Assembly (NCBI RefSeq): GCF_042100115.1
Contig: NC_091272.1
Location: forward strand, 4,774,001-4,838,000
Length of the DNA: 64,000 nt
Source: Alternaria dauci
Lineage: Eukaryota; Ascomycota; Dothideomycetes; Pleosporales; Pleosporaceae
Direction: 5' to 3'
Shown here: piece after piece, positions 21,186 through 33,548 of the stretch
Position numbering within the stretch: position 1 is the stretch's first letter
Layout of the letters: the number at the start of each line of letters is the position of its first letter
Position numbers and translations under genes: made by a program
The notes under the pieces: model-generated
The model's database searches: none
Seen by the model: only the letters and a program-made list of their open reading frames with translations
Told to the model about the DNA's origin: nothing

Positions 21186-23971
21186 CTAGCACTGCAGACT
21201 AAAGTCCCAGAGTAGAGCACTATCGACATCTACCGGAGGTTCCATATTCAGCATGTCACTCTCATTTAGCTTCCCATCCGGCTGATAGCTGCCCATAAGA
21301 TCATCAACTGACCATTGTGGAAAAGCGCTAGTCGAACCGAACGATTGTTGATATCCAGCACTTGTTGCATCAGTCCTTGGGCTAGGATCTGTGTCATACT
21401 GTGATGACTCTGTTGGGATACTATCACTGCCTTCGTCTTCGAGGACTGTTCGTGCACCCGCATCGCGTATTGCTTCCGCCAACATATCCGATAGGTAACG
21501 AGCGGCGAGAAATGCCATATCAGATTTACGACCAAGATACCAGAGACCTTCGATGCAATCCTTACATCTCCGTTTCGCCTGGGCTCGCTCCTCCTCACTT
21601 GGATCTGAAGCTGTAATTTGGACTAGGATGTGACCGGCTCGGCACAATGAACGAACGAAAACGACTGTCCACGGCTCTGTCAACAACGCAGCTTGGTTCA
21701 ACGCGAAATGGAAATCTTCGGATGCTTTCGTGTCCTTGACACTGTGTATGCTTGCAAGACTTAGGTCGGCGACTGCTAAAGCGTTTTGTCGGCGCAGCAT
21801 GGCGACAAGATTTGAAGCTTGCCGACAGCTTCGTTCGTTAGGGGCAGAGAGATTTGTCGAGTCAATCGTCGAGAGAAGATCGGAGAGCAGGAAGGTTCCA
21901 AGATGCCAGTGGCCTGCCAAGAGTATGTACCACGATTGCACGCGTGAAGGGAGAGTGGAGTGATGTTCTACGCAATCGGAGAAGAAAGGAGCGTAGTTGC
22001 GATGCCAGTGGTTGTATACTTGGAATGCGTCATTTATGCCTGACTGTGCGCACGCCATAGTCAGTTGATAGGCCATACTCAGAAGGGACGAAAGAAATAG
22101 CTTACCTCAATCCTGTCCGGCAGAGCTTTCCTTGAGACCAAAGCTTGGAGATGTGCAACGCGACGAAACAGGAGCACTTTTACTGGTGCAGCAGCGCTAA
22201 GTGTTGATGCGGCAAGCTTGTAGCTACATGGCCACCTTGCTGCTTGAGGATCCACTTCAAAGTTCTCGTAGCGTGTGAACAGATCACCCCAGACCTCATT
22301 GCTTCCAGAAGAGTGTGTTGTTTGGGCGTTAGTAGAGGCGTTTGTTGGGTTATTTGGCATTGCGAATCGGTCGTTGTAGTTACTGGAGGGGCTGGTCCAC
22401 GCGAGTGATCCGCCGTACTCGTGTTTTTTTGATTGTGGTAACTCGCTGTCTTCGTCGTCGACCACGACTGGTCGCTGAGAGATTGCTGCGGATAGGGTGT
22501 CGAACATAACCCCTAACCAATACAGCAAGTTGAAAGTATCTCGGTCGTCTTGACACAGCGGGTCTGTCTCGCCATTTCCTTGGCTTACCATCTCTTGTTC
22601 CACTCGCTCCAGTCTCCTTCGTTGCGCGAGCAGCTGTCGCAAGGCTATCTCAAGGAAAAGCGGGGCGTCGTCATCTTGCACCAAAGATTGAAACTCCTCG
22701 TAATGTGTTCTCAGCTTGGAGTTGGTACGCAGATATGGGCGAGTGGTATCCAGTGGCCGCTGAGTTAGCGAGAAGATGATCAAGGCGAAGACCACGCGAA
22801 AAGAGTCGATGCCAGCAGCCCGATGAAGTAATTCAGACGTTTGGTGCCAGAGAGTCTCTTGCATCGACCGTTCAAACTCGTTCGACTGAGGAAATCCGTC
22901 CGCTGTGAAACGGGGTTCTGTTGAGCAACCTCTAGTCCCTCTCTCGCCTGCTTGAGCCCATTGTGAAGCGAAAGACATGATGGTCATGTTCAGTGCCTTT
23001 GAGACTATACGCTCCTCTTCGGGTGTAAATTTTCGAATACGAAGGGCTGCATAGGCTCGGTCAAGCTGGATAACTCGATTGTACATTCGATTAGACCAGG
23101 ATCCACCCCATTCCCGAGTGGCTTTACTTGCAGATAGAATGGAAGGTTTATAGCGTGTCATTGTGTACGGACAGTTGTGTTCTGTCAGCCAGCAAGAAAG
23201 AGAATTTTCCATGCTGTCGTTGTAGATGCGGAGAAAACCATTGGTTACGAAACCTCGTGAGGTTCTCTCGCCCAGCAATATGTCCATGAATGGAGAAGCA
23301 GCGTCTTTCTTCCGGTTGCGACCATAACGACGCACATCAAACGAGTCTCGTCGGGGACGGGGAGAGACGAAACGTTCTTGTTCAGCGATCTTGTCCGACT
23401 GCATCGCATCGAGATTGTCATTAGATATCGGTTCGCTCGAGCCGTCTTCCGCATCGTCTTTCTGCTTGATATTGAAGCGATCTTCTTGTTCGTCGTCTTC
23501 ATCCAGAGACGACAGCGATTGTGTCCCTAGATTTGGTATCTCGTAGTAAGCCCTGTCTGTGGCAGGAATGACCGGGGCTCGAAGATGGTAGCTGAGGGAG
23601 CGAGTGGATACAGACTCCTCAGTATGATCGCTACCGCTCTGCAATGAGGACCGCCTCCGTTTCTTTTCCCGCTCTTGATGGCTCTCTGAAGCCGTCTTCA
23701 ACCAGTTGAATGTGCAGGCTTGGTTCTTCCGAAGGCAGTTTGAGCACGTTTGGTTTTCAAAGACCGCACGTTTGTCTGCATCGCAAGCTCTTTTTCCGCG
23801 CCTGCACGAGTCGCAGCTACGCCATTGCTGGCGACGAGGGGGTAGGGGCAGTTGTGTAAGCTGAGGGTTCGCGGACGGTGGATCAGGTGGTGTTTTCAAG
23901 TCGTCGGATCTTTCTGCATGAGATTTTCTGTGTACTTCGGTCATAGTACTGCTATCGAAAGTCTTCAACAT
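21186..23971 (-). CDS. Zn2Cys6 transcription factor, AlcR type
   Basis: Two exons, 22106-23971 and 21186-22043. The 62-nt intron uses a CTGAC branch, and a CACAG acceptor 11 nt after it restores phase, joining PDRIE to SGINDAF. The protein is 907 aa. The zinc cluster C53-x2-C56-x6-C63-x12-C76-x2-C79-x6-C86 is followed by TFNWL. The long third loop and the C-T-F-N-W-L ending are the features known from AlcR, the ethanol regulator of Aspergillus, so it belongs to that branch rather than the Gal4 type. A basic NLS-like KKRRR follows. The remainder has the helical regulatory region (SLSCWLTEHNCPYT, LDRAYAALRIRKF) common in this group. It lies next to the esterase and Baeyer-Villiger genes and may control them (inference). 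Confidence 0.88.
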
Positions 23972-24540
23972 TGTTGCTTGTTACGTCGGTGATGGTGGTG
24001 GATGAAATGGAGTAGGTTGGGATGGTGATTGATTCCGTGCAGAGACTACACTGTGCACAGGGTAGTCGATATACAAACGTTGCTAGGCGCAGACGCCTAC
24101 AGGTTCTTGCGGCGACCCCGCTTTTTCACATTCACCCTCCCCCATGCGGGGGATCATCCACGAGGATAGGAAGCCTCGAAACTCTGAGATACGTCATGGT
24201 TGAGTTCCGATCTGACTAAATGGTGGAAGGAGATTTTTAGTTCCGCTATATGCCGATAGGTGCATGTGAATTTGGAATATGATGGTCATGATCGAGAGCT
24301 CTCTTTACTGGAGAGCTGAAAAGGAGCGTCAGAGGATCGGACCGCTCACAGACGTTAAGCCATTAACAAAACATTACTTTGATTGATATCTGTGCTCCGC
24401 CATTCTACTTTGGGCCTAGCGGCTCTTCGGCTCTCTTCTACCGGTTGGTCAACCACACCACTCCGATGCCGCATTACGACATTCATCCCACGTCGCATTT
24501 GCTGTCACAAATACACTTTAATCTTACCTTCAACTCCATT
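23972..24540. promoter_or_regulatory. Promoter region of the AlcR-type regulator
   Basis: 569 bp upstream of the zinc-cluster gene and downstream of the esterase stop. It contains short CCCCGC and GCGGGG-like GC boxes near 24115-24160, of the kind that AlcR and CreA factors recognise (general knowledge). I cannot show that they are functional. No supported gene. Confidence 0.35.
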
Positions 24541-25940
24541 TTACAAACCCTGGTAGGCCCCCGACTCGATCTTGCCCCATAGATCTAAAACTTGTCCGTC
24601 TGCAAAAGGCAACAGCTGCGTGGCGACAATGCCTGCAACCCCCTTCTCTCGATCGCACCACCACCAAAGATTGGGTAGGCCTGCCCAAAATGCAGTGCTT
24701 GCAGATCTTCCTGTTGCGCCTGCGCCGCTCAACATAAACGTCAATCCCCATCCCTGTGGACCATTGCCAGGTACGGGGTATATCTCCGAGATAGCATTTG
24801 TCAGATCCGGCTTCGCAGCCGGGATGCCCTGACGTGCGAAATCTGGGAACTGTGTGATCTGATTCTGGAACATTACTTCCACGGTTGACGGAGAGAGGAC
24901 TTTTTTGCCGGTCGTAGGCGACGTGCCATCATTGAGGAGCATTGCCAGGATTTCTGATGCATGTCAAACGCGGACCATTGACCACACGGGGTGAGACAGC
25001 TGTTCTTACGGGCATATTCTCGGGGCTTTGCGAAGCAGCCGGCCCCTCCGCTGTAGAAGAAGCTCGGTGAATGGCTTTCGTCTGGTAGCAGAGGGCGTCT
25101 CAGCAGGTGATCCTACCGCGGATAAACAGGTCAGTACATACCCTGTGGCTGAGTGCTGATTACAGTGCTTACCCTCCTGAAGAGCTTTCCATTTCCATCT
25201 CGGCTGTTCATGTACGCCAAACTCCTCAACATCTCGGCGTGCGGCTTCATGGAGATATTCTTCAATTCAAGCGGGCCGTAAATTTCCTCCTGGCAGTATG
25301 CTTCCAGCGTACGACCTGTTGCTCTTTCCAATACTTTCCCAGCCCTGGAACTACTGCATCAGCACTTGTCTTATGCACGCCTTGTTCACTTCACATACCA
25401 GTCGATGCCTAGCCCATATTCCCATCCCTCGCCGGGTTGATGCACGAGCGGCTGCTTGATATCGTACTCCAAGCCGGAGAACTCGTCCCAGCCCGTGGGT
25501 CTGCCGAGGTCTCTCAGCTTCTCGTTGAAAAAGGTATATCCAAATCCGGCCGTGTGGGACAGCAGCATGCGGAGGGTGATGCCTCGCTTCTTCGGCACAA
25601 GAGTTCCATCAGCCTGCAAGACCTGAACCGCTTTCAGTTCTGGGCAAAGCGATTCCACCTGCGCCGAGTCGTCCAAGCTTAATACACCCCTTTCGACAAG
25701 CTGCATCACAGCGACACCCACTATCATCTTCGTACACGATGCGATCCAGAAGACACTATCGAGGGTCATAGGCTCATGGCTGCCTGCTCCACGTTTTCCG
25801 GCTGCGTGAGAAAAGAGCTCTTTGCCATCCTTTCCCACAACTACAACCACTGCACCGGGGATACCTGCTATCTGGTCTGCACATGCAGCGTCGGCGGCTT
25901 GCAAGAGCTGGGACAGTGTCTGGGCGGATAATTCGCTCAT
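24541..25940 (-). CDS. Class C beta-lactamase-fold serine esterase/transesterase (EstB/LovD type)
   Basis: Four exons: 25399-25940, 25173-25344, 25010-25112 and 24541-24953, giving 409 aa. The catalytic S-x-x-K motif is S68-C-T-K71 in FWIASCTKM. The second motif is the Tyr in GWEYGLGIDW (Tyr175), matching the Ser-Lys-Tyr triad of EstB esterases and LovD acyltransferase. LLSHTAGFGY and the late G-P-Q-G-W-G-L-T-F strand are also family features. Such proteins cleave or transfer acyl esters and rarely act on beta-lactams. There is no signal peptide, so it is probably cytosolic. It is divergent from the Baeyer-Villiger monooxygenase, whose ester product would be a natural substrate (inference). 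Splice junctions are in phase and restore WAGKVLERATG, as in homologues. Confidence 0.9.
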
Positions 25941-26717
25941 GCTGAAGTCTATTTTCTTTAGAGGTGAGGCAGACGATTATCAAGTACGGATATGCGCAGC
26001 AATATTGCTGTTCAATGTTGGACATTACCCGATGGTAAATACATGTTGGAAGTACCTGAGATCTCGATCTCGATCTCGGCGTTTGAGACAGTCCACCGGT
26101 CCATCCTCACCGGCACCGCAATCTCCGCAAGGAAGGCTAAAGTGAGCTGATGTAGAAGAGTCACACTGCCTCCCCGCACCCCGCTAAACGCTTACAAGGT
26201 CGATGGCGTTGCTTTCTGATGCAAAACGTCGATGATCCGCGCCCCCGCCTGTGCCAAGCCATCGGTGTCGACTATTGCGGAAGCGTGTGCGGAAGCGCAG
26301 CCAGGCATGTCGGCAGATACGATACATACGACAAGAGGTACGGACCTTAGTAACAAGAGTCTTGCAATGAGCCAAGCCTATCGAATCACAATACAAAGAA
26401 CATCGCTTCCTCCAGAGGCTGAGAAGTCATCTGAGGCGTGTTACGGGCTTACGGATGATCTCGCGGATGTCAACGGGTCCGCCGGGTCAGAGTTCGATTC
26501 GCTATTTTGAGATGTGAGGCGGAAACGCAGGCGGAAGAACGGAGCCGGCGGTCACTATGTCTCTATTAGTAGAGCAATCTATGCAAAGGTACATTGGTTC
26601 CACAACATGGAGAGAAATCACAAGGATATAAGGTTGGTGGGTTTACATGAGGAGTAGTATACACTGTCGAGTCGAACCATTGATCAGAAACTTCCGTTAC
26701 CAACTTCCAATTCCGAC
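25941..26717. promoter_or_regulatory. Divergent promoter, esterase and Baeyer-Villiger monooxygenase
   Basis: 777 bp shared by two divergent catabolic-looking genes. At about 26059-26079 a short GATCTC tandem repeat occurs (GAGATCTCGATCTCGATCTC). A 92-codon frame at 26232-26510 has no motifs. I see no further unit I can support. Confidence 0.4.
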
Positions 26718-28554
26718 ATGAAGATCAAGACTGAACTCCACGAGTACGCTCAACGCCGCGGTACGACGGGACCATACGCCGACAATCTTGATGTCGACGC
26801 TCTTGTTGTGGGCGGCGGATTTGGTGGCATTTACTGCTGGTATGAGCTGAAGAAGGCGGGCTTCCAGACCGTCATTTATGAAGCAGGCAATGTACTTTCA
26901 TCCTAGCACAGACTTCAGACGCGTACTGACATGCATAGGACCTTGGCGGAACTTGGAGGTGGAACTGTTACCCAGGTGCTGGTGTGGACTCCGAGATTCC
27001 TGAATATCAGCTTTCTATCCCAGAGACTTACAAGGACTGGGTGTGGCCCAGCAACTATCCCGACTATAAAGACCTGCGCGCATACTTCGACCATTGCGAC
27101 AAAATCCTTGGTATCAAGAAGGAGACCGCCTTCAACAGTGTTGTGGTCGATGCCCAGTTCAACACCCAGGAGGGTAAATGGACTATCAAAACCGCTGATG
27201 GCCGCACTGCAAAGGCCAAGTACTTTGTGGTCGCGGCGGGCTTCGCGGCCAAGCGCTACATCCCAGACGAATTCGTAGGAATCGATGACTTCCAAGGTAT
27301 CGTGCATCACTCTTCCTTCTGGCCTGACATGAACATCGACGTTCGCGGAAAGAAGTGTGCAGTCATTGGGACAGGTGCGTCCGGTGTACAAATCACGCAG
27401 GCCTGGGGTCCTGTTGCCGGCGAGCTCAAGGTTTTCCAACGCACACCCAACCTAGCCGTTCCTATGCGAAAGAGAAGTCTCACCGCCAAAGAGCAGAATG
27501 ATACCAAAGTGTTCTACCCTGAACTCTTCCGTTACCGCGAGAGAAACTTTGGTGGATTCTTGTACGGCCTTCACGAGAAGGGTACGTTTGAAGACAGCGA
27601 AGAAGAGCGAGAGAAGTTTTACCAGAAACTATGGGATGAAGGAGGTTTCCGCTTCTGGCTAGCCAACTACAAGGACTACCTCTACGACATGAAAGCTAAC
27701 AGGAAGGGTAAGTCACTCTACGTACATCATACGTGCTATTCAGTAACTAACACTCACTCAGCCTACGACTTTTGGGCTAAGAATGTGCGCACCCGCATCG
27801 GCGACCCCAGACTTCGAGACCTCCTTGCCCCGCTAGAGCCGCCCCACCCCTTTGGCGTCAAGCGCCCCTGCCTCGAACAGACCTACTACGAGCAATTCAA
27901 TCGTCCGAACGTAGATGTCGTCGACATCAAGAACAACCCAATCGTCGGCTTCACCCCGAAAGGCATCAAGTTGCAAGACGGCACCGTCCATGAGTTCGAT
28001 GTCGTCGTCATTGCCACTGGTTTCGACATCACTACCGGCGGCATGACATCCATGGGTCTCAAGGACATCAACGGCGTGACTTTACAATCCCAGTGGAAGA
28101 AGGCAGCATATACGTACCTGGGTACTACTATCGCTGGGTATCCGAACATGTTCCATCTCTATGGTAAGACATGCGCTAGCGTAATCTACGTTTGGAATAT
28201 ACACTGACTCCGTATGTGTAACTTCTAGGTCCACATGGCCCGACCCTTCTTTCCAATGGCCCGACGAGCGTCGAAGTACAAGGCCGCTGGATCGTGGATG
28301 CTATCAAGCAAATCGAACGACAGGGCTTGAAATACATCAATCCAACGGACGAGGCGAGCAAGAAGTGGAAGGCGCGCATCAACGAGCTGAGCGACATAAG
28401 TCTGTTTCCAACGACGAAGAGTACATACATGGGCGGAAGTATGCCAGGTAAGGCTTTCGAGCAGGTCAACTACGCTGGAGGGTTGCCGGCGTATGCAGAC
28501 GAGATTAGAGCCAAGCTGCCAAACTTTGAGGGCTTTGAGAAGGTGAAGAAGTAA
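26718..28554 (+). CDS. Baeyer-Villiger (FAD/NADPH) monooxygenase
   Basis: Four exons: 26718-26891, 26939-27707, 27762-28163 and 28229-28554, giving 556 aa. The FAD Rossmann motif G32-G-G-F-G-G37 is near the N-terminus. The diagnostic F-x-G-x3-H-x3-W appears as FQGIVHHSSFW at about 176-186. The NADPH motif GTGASG is at 202-207, and an ATGFD motif follows late in the protein. This combination marks a type I BVMO of the cyclohexanone/cycloalkanone branch, which inserts oxygen next to a ketone to give an ester or lactone. It lacks a signal peptide. Intron 2 is 54 nt with no stop and stays in frame, so retention would insert 18 residues. The esterase across the promoter could hydrolyse the product. 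Confidence 0.93.
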
Positions 28555-29655
28555 TTGGAGAGGCCTGTAATGCGTTGGGCTGGCTGCGAAAGACGAATGG
28601 TTTTTCTCCTCATGTCGCAGCATGTATATATCTGCTCATGCTCACAAATACATGATTTCAGAGACCCTTTGCTCCATGGACGTAATTTTCTTCAAGCCGT
28701 GACAGTAGGCAAATGCTCCGCGGCGTTATTGTATACAGTTTCTTGTTTCAGCATACCAGTCACCTCGAACATGACAATATTTTTTACACGCTTTGGTGGA
28801 AGCGGCGAATCTTCCTACGAATTTTGTAGGATGCACTGATTCTACCAACCTTACTGGGCCGGGTATTGTAGTTACCCATATAACATGCAATGAGACGCAC
28901 TGGGCTGGGAAGTTACTGTTCTATACGCATTGCGAATACCGATCGGTGGCTATGAAAGCATCATACTGGTCCACGCCACTATCATATTAGCAGCCTATGG
29001 GACTCAGCATGTGCTGCAACACCCACGGCTCCGAGACGACGCGACGTGAGGTTGAAGCATTCTGCTTGCCCGCGGTTGCACATCTACTCCACTCCTACCA
29101 ACGGAGAGACGTCTTGAATGAAACCAGCAACATGCTCAAGTACAGGTCTATGGATATAGTTTTTTTCTATTCTCGTTCTGGCTATGACGCCACCTCGTTA
29201 TATCTCTCTGCGTATATCTGATGGAATGAATTACAAACACAAACTTGGCGAGCGCATGCGCTCCTGAAAGACACGTACCAAAATCCCAAACCGATGATGA
29301 ATGATTAACAAGAAGCGAAGGGTACATGCCGCCAAAGCGAGCGGGACTAAGAAGATACATGCAAACACCATGAACTCCGAAAGCAGATAGCTCCAGATCT
29401 AGCTTTATGCTGCGCTTATTTTGGTAAAGATGACTTGAGATTGTCGTGATCCATAAAGAGGTGTCGGGTGAGATGGTGAATGATATAGGGGACGTCCTTA
29501 GGAGCATGCCGGTGGTTGTGTGACGCGATAAGTAACTTGCCATTGGGAAGAACCATTCGCAGGCCGTACAGCGAGGCACTCGGCACTGCAACCTCGTTGA
29601 TGTTCGACGCCTCGACATCGCGGAAGGGGGCTTAGGGTTCGGCTCAGCCGGAACC
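28555..29655. other. Convergent intergenic region without a supported gene
   Basis: About 1.1 kb between the 3' ends of the BVMO and GT32 genes. A 201-codon minus-strand frame overlapping the last GT32 exon has no domain pattern. The right part probably contains the GT32 3' UTR. Nothing else seen. Confidence 0.45.
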
Positions 29656-31743
29656 TCACACGTACTCTGGCCAGTAGTTGTATGGCATAATGCTAGGACC
29701 CGTCCACTTCTCGCCGTAAGGGTTCGTGCGCTTGCCAGCGATGAACCCGTCATGCGCGTGTTCGATGATCGAGATCCATGACGAAGGTTCTGGATGTTTC
29801 CTCCACTGCAACGAATTGTTAGCGTGACCTCTTTCTTCTTTCGCAGAATACTAGCTTGCGGTGTCCAGACATTCGCCGTCGCAAAGCTAACTGTTACAGG
29901 AACAGACGAGCTAGAAGCGCCAAAGCAGGGTTGAGGTGGCAGTCACATATGTGAGGGAGCGACAAAGGGAAGAATTTCGGGATAAGCTTACCTGGTTGTG
30001 GATGTGATACGTCCATGCACCCCGGAAGAAGTTTTCTAATGTACGATTGTTGGGTGGGAATTTGTCTTCGGCAAAAACATAATCAGTAATCACGCCGGCC
30101 TTGCGAAGCTCAGCCTCCTCGTCGAGCGTGGCTTGAAATGAGTCGGGGCGTTCCTTGTCGCCATTATGGGGCGTGGGTAAAGCAGCAGACGCGGACACAT
30201 TTTCGTCCCCGCGTTTGGCCAATGCGTCGTCAGCCGCCCTGAGCTCCTTGCGCTGCGCGTCCTTGAGGTCGATGCGATCTAGCTGGGGTCCGTCGTAGCT
30301 CTCCCATTCATCCTTGACGCCGCCAATCTTGCCCTTGAAGACTGCGCTGTAATCGCGGATGCATGGTACCGTGCATCTTCCCTCGCGGTCCCAGTTGAAC
30401 TCGGTCCAGATAGGGTCGAAAGCAGCAGTCTCGAACATCTTAAATTCTTGATCACGCCCGTCCTTCCAAGCCATGCGGCCAAGTACACGGGGGTGAAAGT
30501 TGACGCCCATTCTGATCCCGCCGTAGAGCAAGTATGACGAGAGGGAAGAGTTTGCAGACAGTGACATGATGGCGGTGTTGTAGTCGCCAGGGTGGGGGTG
30601 TGCAGCCCATCGTTCCGCCCAGGCGTGCTCTTTCGGCAGGAGGAGTGGTCGCATGTCTCTGAGCATGAGGACATCCATGTCAAAGTAGGCGCCTCCGTAG
30701 ATGTGCAGCACGATGAAACGGACAGCATCGGAAACCGCGACGGGAAGGAAGGTCATCTGCTTCTGAGTGAGAACGAGCCATTGTTGGCCAGTCTTGTCCT
30801 CGATGATATTCTCGGCCACGTCCTTTTCTCCCTTGGAGTTGACCGCTCCAGGCTTGCTGTAGTAGTCGAACCCGTTCTTGTCTTCCTTGTCGGTAGCCAA
30901 GGGAATGCGGCTGGGGAACTTCCAGCCCTTGACGATAATGTCACCTCTGTCGACCAAGGGGAGAAAGCGAGCGAACAGGGCGTCCTTGTTGAGCATGTTC
31001 TCGACCGCCTTTGGGTTGTGATCGGTGTCGAGCCATAGCCAAAGACGAGAGCAGGCTAGGTTCTGGGTGTAGAGGTAACTCTTGATAAAAGCCTCGACTC
31101 TCCACGTAGCAGGTCCAGTCCAGTAGGTGTGGTATGGGATGATAGGGCCTGGACAAGTACCGATGCTGGATCCGTTGGCAGGAACTGCCTTTTCGACAGG
31201 GATATAGCTCTCGAGAGTCTTGCCGTGTCCGTCTGCGTCGATGAAGTCGGCCTTGCGGGGGTCTTGGACGCTGGCTCGGTCGGCGGGCTTTGGAAGGCTA
31301 TAGTAACGGTCCTCGCCTTCGGCAAAGAACTTGAGACAGTCAAACGGCCTCCTCATCTTCTCGATGCCAGCATAAGTACCCCGGCACTCTTCAATCAGCA
31401 TATCAATGTCGGCTTCGGTATCGACGTGGGGGCGGGGGCCCAGGTAATCGTCCTTGTTCTTTACAGCGGTAATGGGGCGGTTGAAGACATTGGCGTGAGG
31501 GTTGATGGTAACGGTCTTGGTGGTGCCGGCAAACTTGACTTTGACTCCTGCCTTGGTCGTCTTGATCAGCTCTGTAGGTCCAGCTTTGTCCAGGAAGGCC
31601 GGGATGCCAATCTTGCCCTTGGCCGCTACAGAGGGGTCGTTTATAAAGGTGATGAGGCCGTAAATAGCTGCATAGAGCAATGCTGCTAGTACCAAGTTTT
31701 TGCACAGCGTGAGCACTGCGCGGAGCTTGGATCCTTCCGCCAT
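29656..31743 (-). CDS. Glycosyltransferase family 32 (DXD), type II membrane protein
   Basis: Two exons, 29992-31743 and 29656-29805, giving 633 aa. The 186-nt intron joins HIHNQ to WRKHPEPSSW. The N-terminus has one hydrophobic stretch (about residues 8-34), the signal anchor of a Golgi type II protein. The nucleotide-sugar region includes IIPYHTYWTG, LWLWLDTDHN and the DXD site in HIYGGAYFDMDVLMLRD (about 355-357). The GGAYxDxD signature is that of the GT32/Och1 and capsular-type family of glycosyltransferases, which use GDP-mannose or other sugars in fungal glycan synthesis. The specific linkage is not predictable. The downstream region AAHPHPGDYNTAIMSLSANSS is the usual acceptor-side segment. 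The small second exon was placed by its matching phase and a good CAG acceptor. Confidence 0.85.
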
Positions 31744-32534
31744 ATCGATAAGCTACCGGGCAGCGACCCGAAGCAGAAGTCGTGGATACTGTTCGACAAG
31801 CGCCAGTTTCTCGTATGCGTATCCGAGCTGCAGGTGTCTTGGGTGTGCCGTGGATGCGCGGTGTGGAAGAGCACGTGTCGGCCTGGTGGTCGGAGCTCTT
31901 CGCGACGAGCGTTTCGGGGGTTGCTATGTGGGAACGCGAGTTTGCTGTCGCACAACCCAAACCTCGCACGAGGATAGATTGCGAGGAATTATCGAGCAAA
32001 GTGTGCAGGCGCATGCATGGGGTGGTGCCAAGTGTAGTCCCGCGCGGCTGTGTGAGGCTGTGAAGCGGATGGTAGGCGTAAATAGGCGAGATGGGATGGG
32101 ACGAGCGAGGGCGTGTCGGGACTGGAGCACCGCAAGGAGAATCGCACACAGCGCAACGGTCAAGGACAGAGAGGAGTGAAAGACAAAGTCGGCACCAAGG
32201 AGCGGAGGCGGCGTAGAAATGGAATCAGGCCTGCGGGTTGTGGACTGCACCAGACCAGCTCCCGTTCGGGGTTGACAGCAGCTAAGCTAATTTCCCTGCA
32301 AGCCGCGCCACGCCCTGGCCCGCGCACCCTTCCCCCCTGAGCAGACGCCTGCAGTGTATATTAGCAACCCTCTAGTGTGCACTTAGCTAGCAAGGTATAT
32401 CTAGCTAACTTTACGATTACTCAAGGGTAGCTAAATGTATTAGTATTTCCACGCTCTACTGTACTAATCTAAAACAATTCTCTACATAGGTATATGTTTC
32501 AAGTGCACATGGTACGCCGTGCAGTCTCCCAAGG
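31744..32534. other. GT32 promoter plus AT-rich spacer
   Basis: About 790 bp. The left 600 bp are GC-rich and hold the GT32 promoter. The right part (about 32341-32490) is AT- and TA-rich, with fragments such as AGCTAGCAAGGTATATCTAG, and looks like a degraded insertion. No gene is supported. Confidence 0.4.
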
Positions 32535-33548
32535 TTACAACACAAGCATTACCACTGTCACCACACCAGCCGCCCACCCCACCATCCCAGCACCAACATC
32601 AGCCCCAACACTCTCCCACGGCGTCTCTTGCTCCGGTACACGGCTTCCCTCGACTGTCTTGTTTGCAGTCATACACACAAACTCAACGCTGCGTTGCACC
32701 AAACTCGATTCTCCGTCGACGAATCGTCCCAGTAGGACGAGCGGAATGGTCTGGCGCGTTACGAGATCATACGTACTGTTTGCATCGGCATTGACGTCGC
32801 TAGCGTCGGACCCGTCAATCCCTACGACTGTCCCAAACGTACTGTACGTGTCTGGTATCTGTGCCTCAGGCATGTTGGTGTAGGCGCACGTCATGTTGGT
32901 CACGTCGACGAAGTTGGAGCCTGTGCGAACTTGTTAACTACATGTGCAAAAGCTGCAGGTCCCGAGTCGCAGGTCAATAGTATCTGTTTTCCGCGCAATA
33001 AAAGAAAGAGCGCAAGGGGATTTATACAGGGACAACGGAAGGAACGTACTGTGGGAACCGCCACTCAACATTGGACACGCCTTTTTGAACACTTCTGATG
33101 TGGACCCAGTATCCGAGTCGGGACAGTCGTTCGACGAAGTACTTAGTACCTTGGTCAGGTGGTCAACACAGTCCGAGCTGATCACACCGCTACAGCTGTT
33201 TTCCCCTCCGGATACCCACGTTGCATTGATATTGGTGTATTGGTAGCTGCAGATACCCGTGCCGTTGCGCACGTTTCCAGGTACGGAGATGTACGCATTT
33301 GCTCTGACGTCGTGCCTATCATTCCATTCGGTCCCTCGAGATCCGACGAGGACGGAGACATACCACGGGTCGTCGCTGGCGTAGGACGAGTTCCAGGTGA
33401 ATTCATGCTGGCCGGTTGAGTTCACCGTTCTGAATTCCTGGCCATAGCCCCGGCAGGAGGAATTTTGCGCATTGACAACCGCTTTGGTGAGGAGTCCTGG
33501 TATCGTAAAGAGCAGCAACTTTGAGTTGTTAGACGTCCACATATTCAT
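32535..33548 (-). CDS. Secreted Cys-containing protein, probable GPI anchor
   Basis: Two exons, 33050-33548 and 32535-32920, giving 294 aa. The first ~30 residues (SKLLLFTIPGLLTKAVVNA) look like a signal peptide with cleavage before Q-N-S-S-C. The mature part has many N-x-S/T sites (NSS, NSTG, NGTG, NATW, NMT, NST, NKT). Its cysteines are spaced through GICSY, ENSCSGV, SDC, NDC, KAC, MTCAY and EFVC. The end is a Gly/Ala/Val hydrophobic tail (GWAAGVVTVVMLVL), as in GPI-anchor signals. I recognise no domain. Likely a cell-surface protein; whether it is an effector or wall protein is open. The 129-nt intron rejoins GGSHS to NFVDV in phase. Confidence 0.7.

Noticed and set aside
26232..26510. A 92-codon plus-strand frame in the BVMO-esterase promoter
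   Set aside because: No family pattern and in a region that should be promoter; not enough to call a gene.
29148..29753. A 201-codon minus-strand frame downstream of GT32
   Set aside because: No domain; its left part overlaps the true last GT32 exon in another frame. Retained only as spacer.
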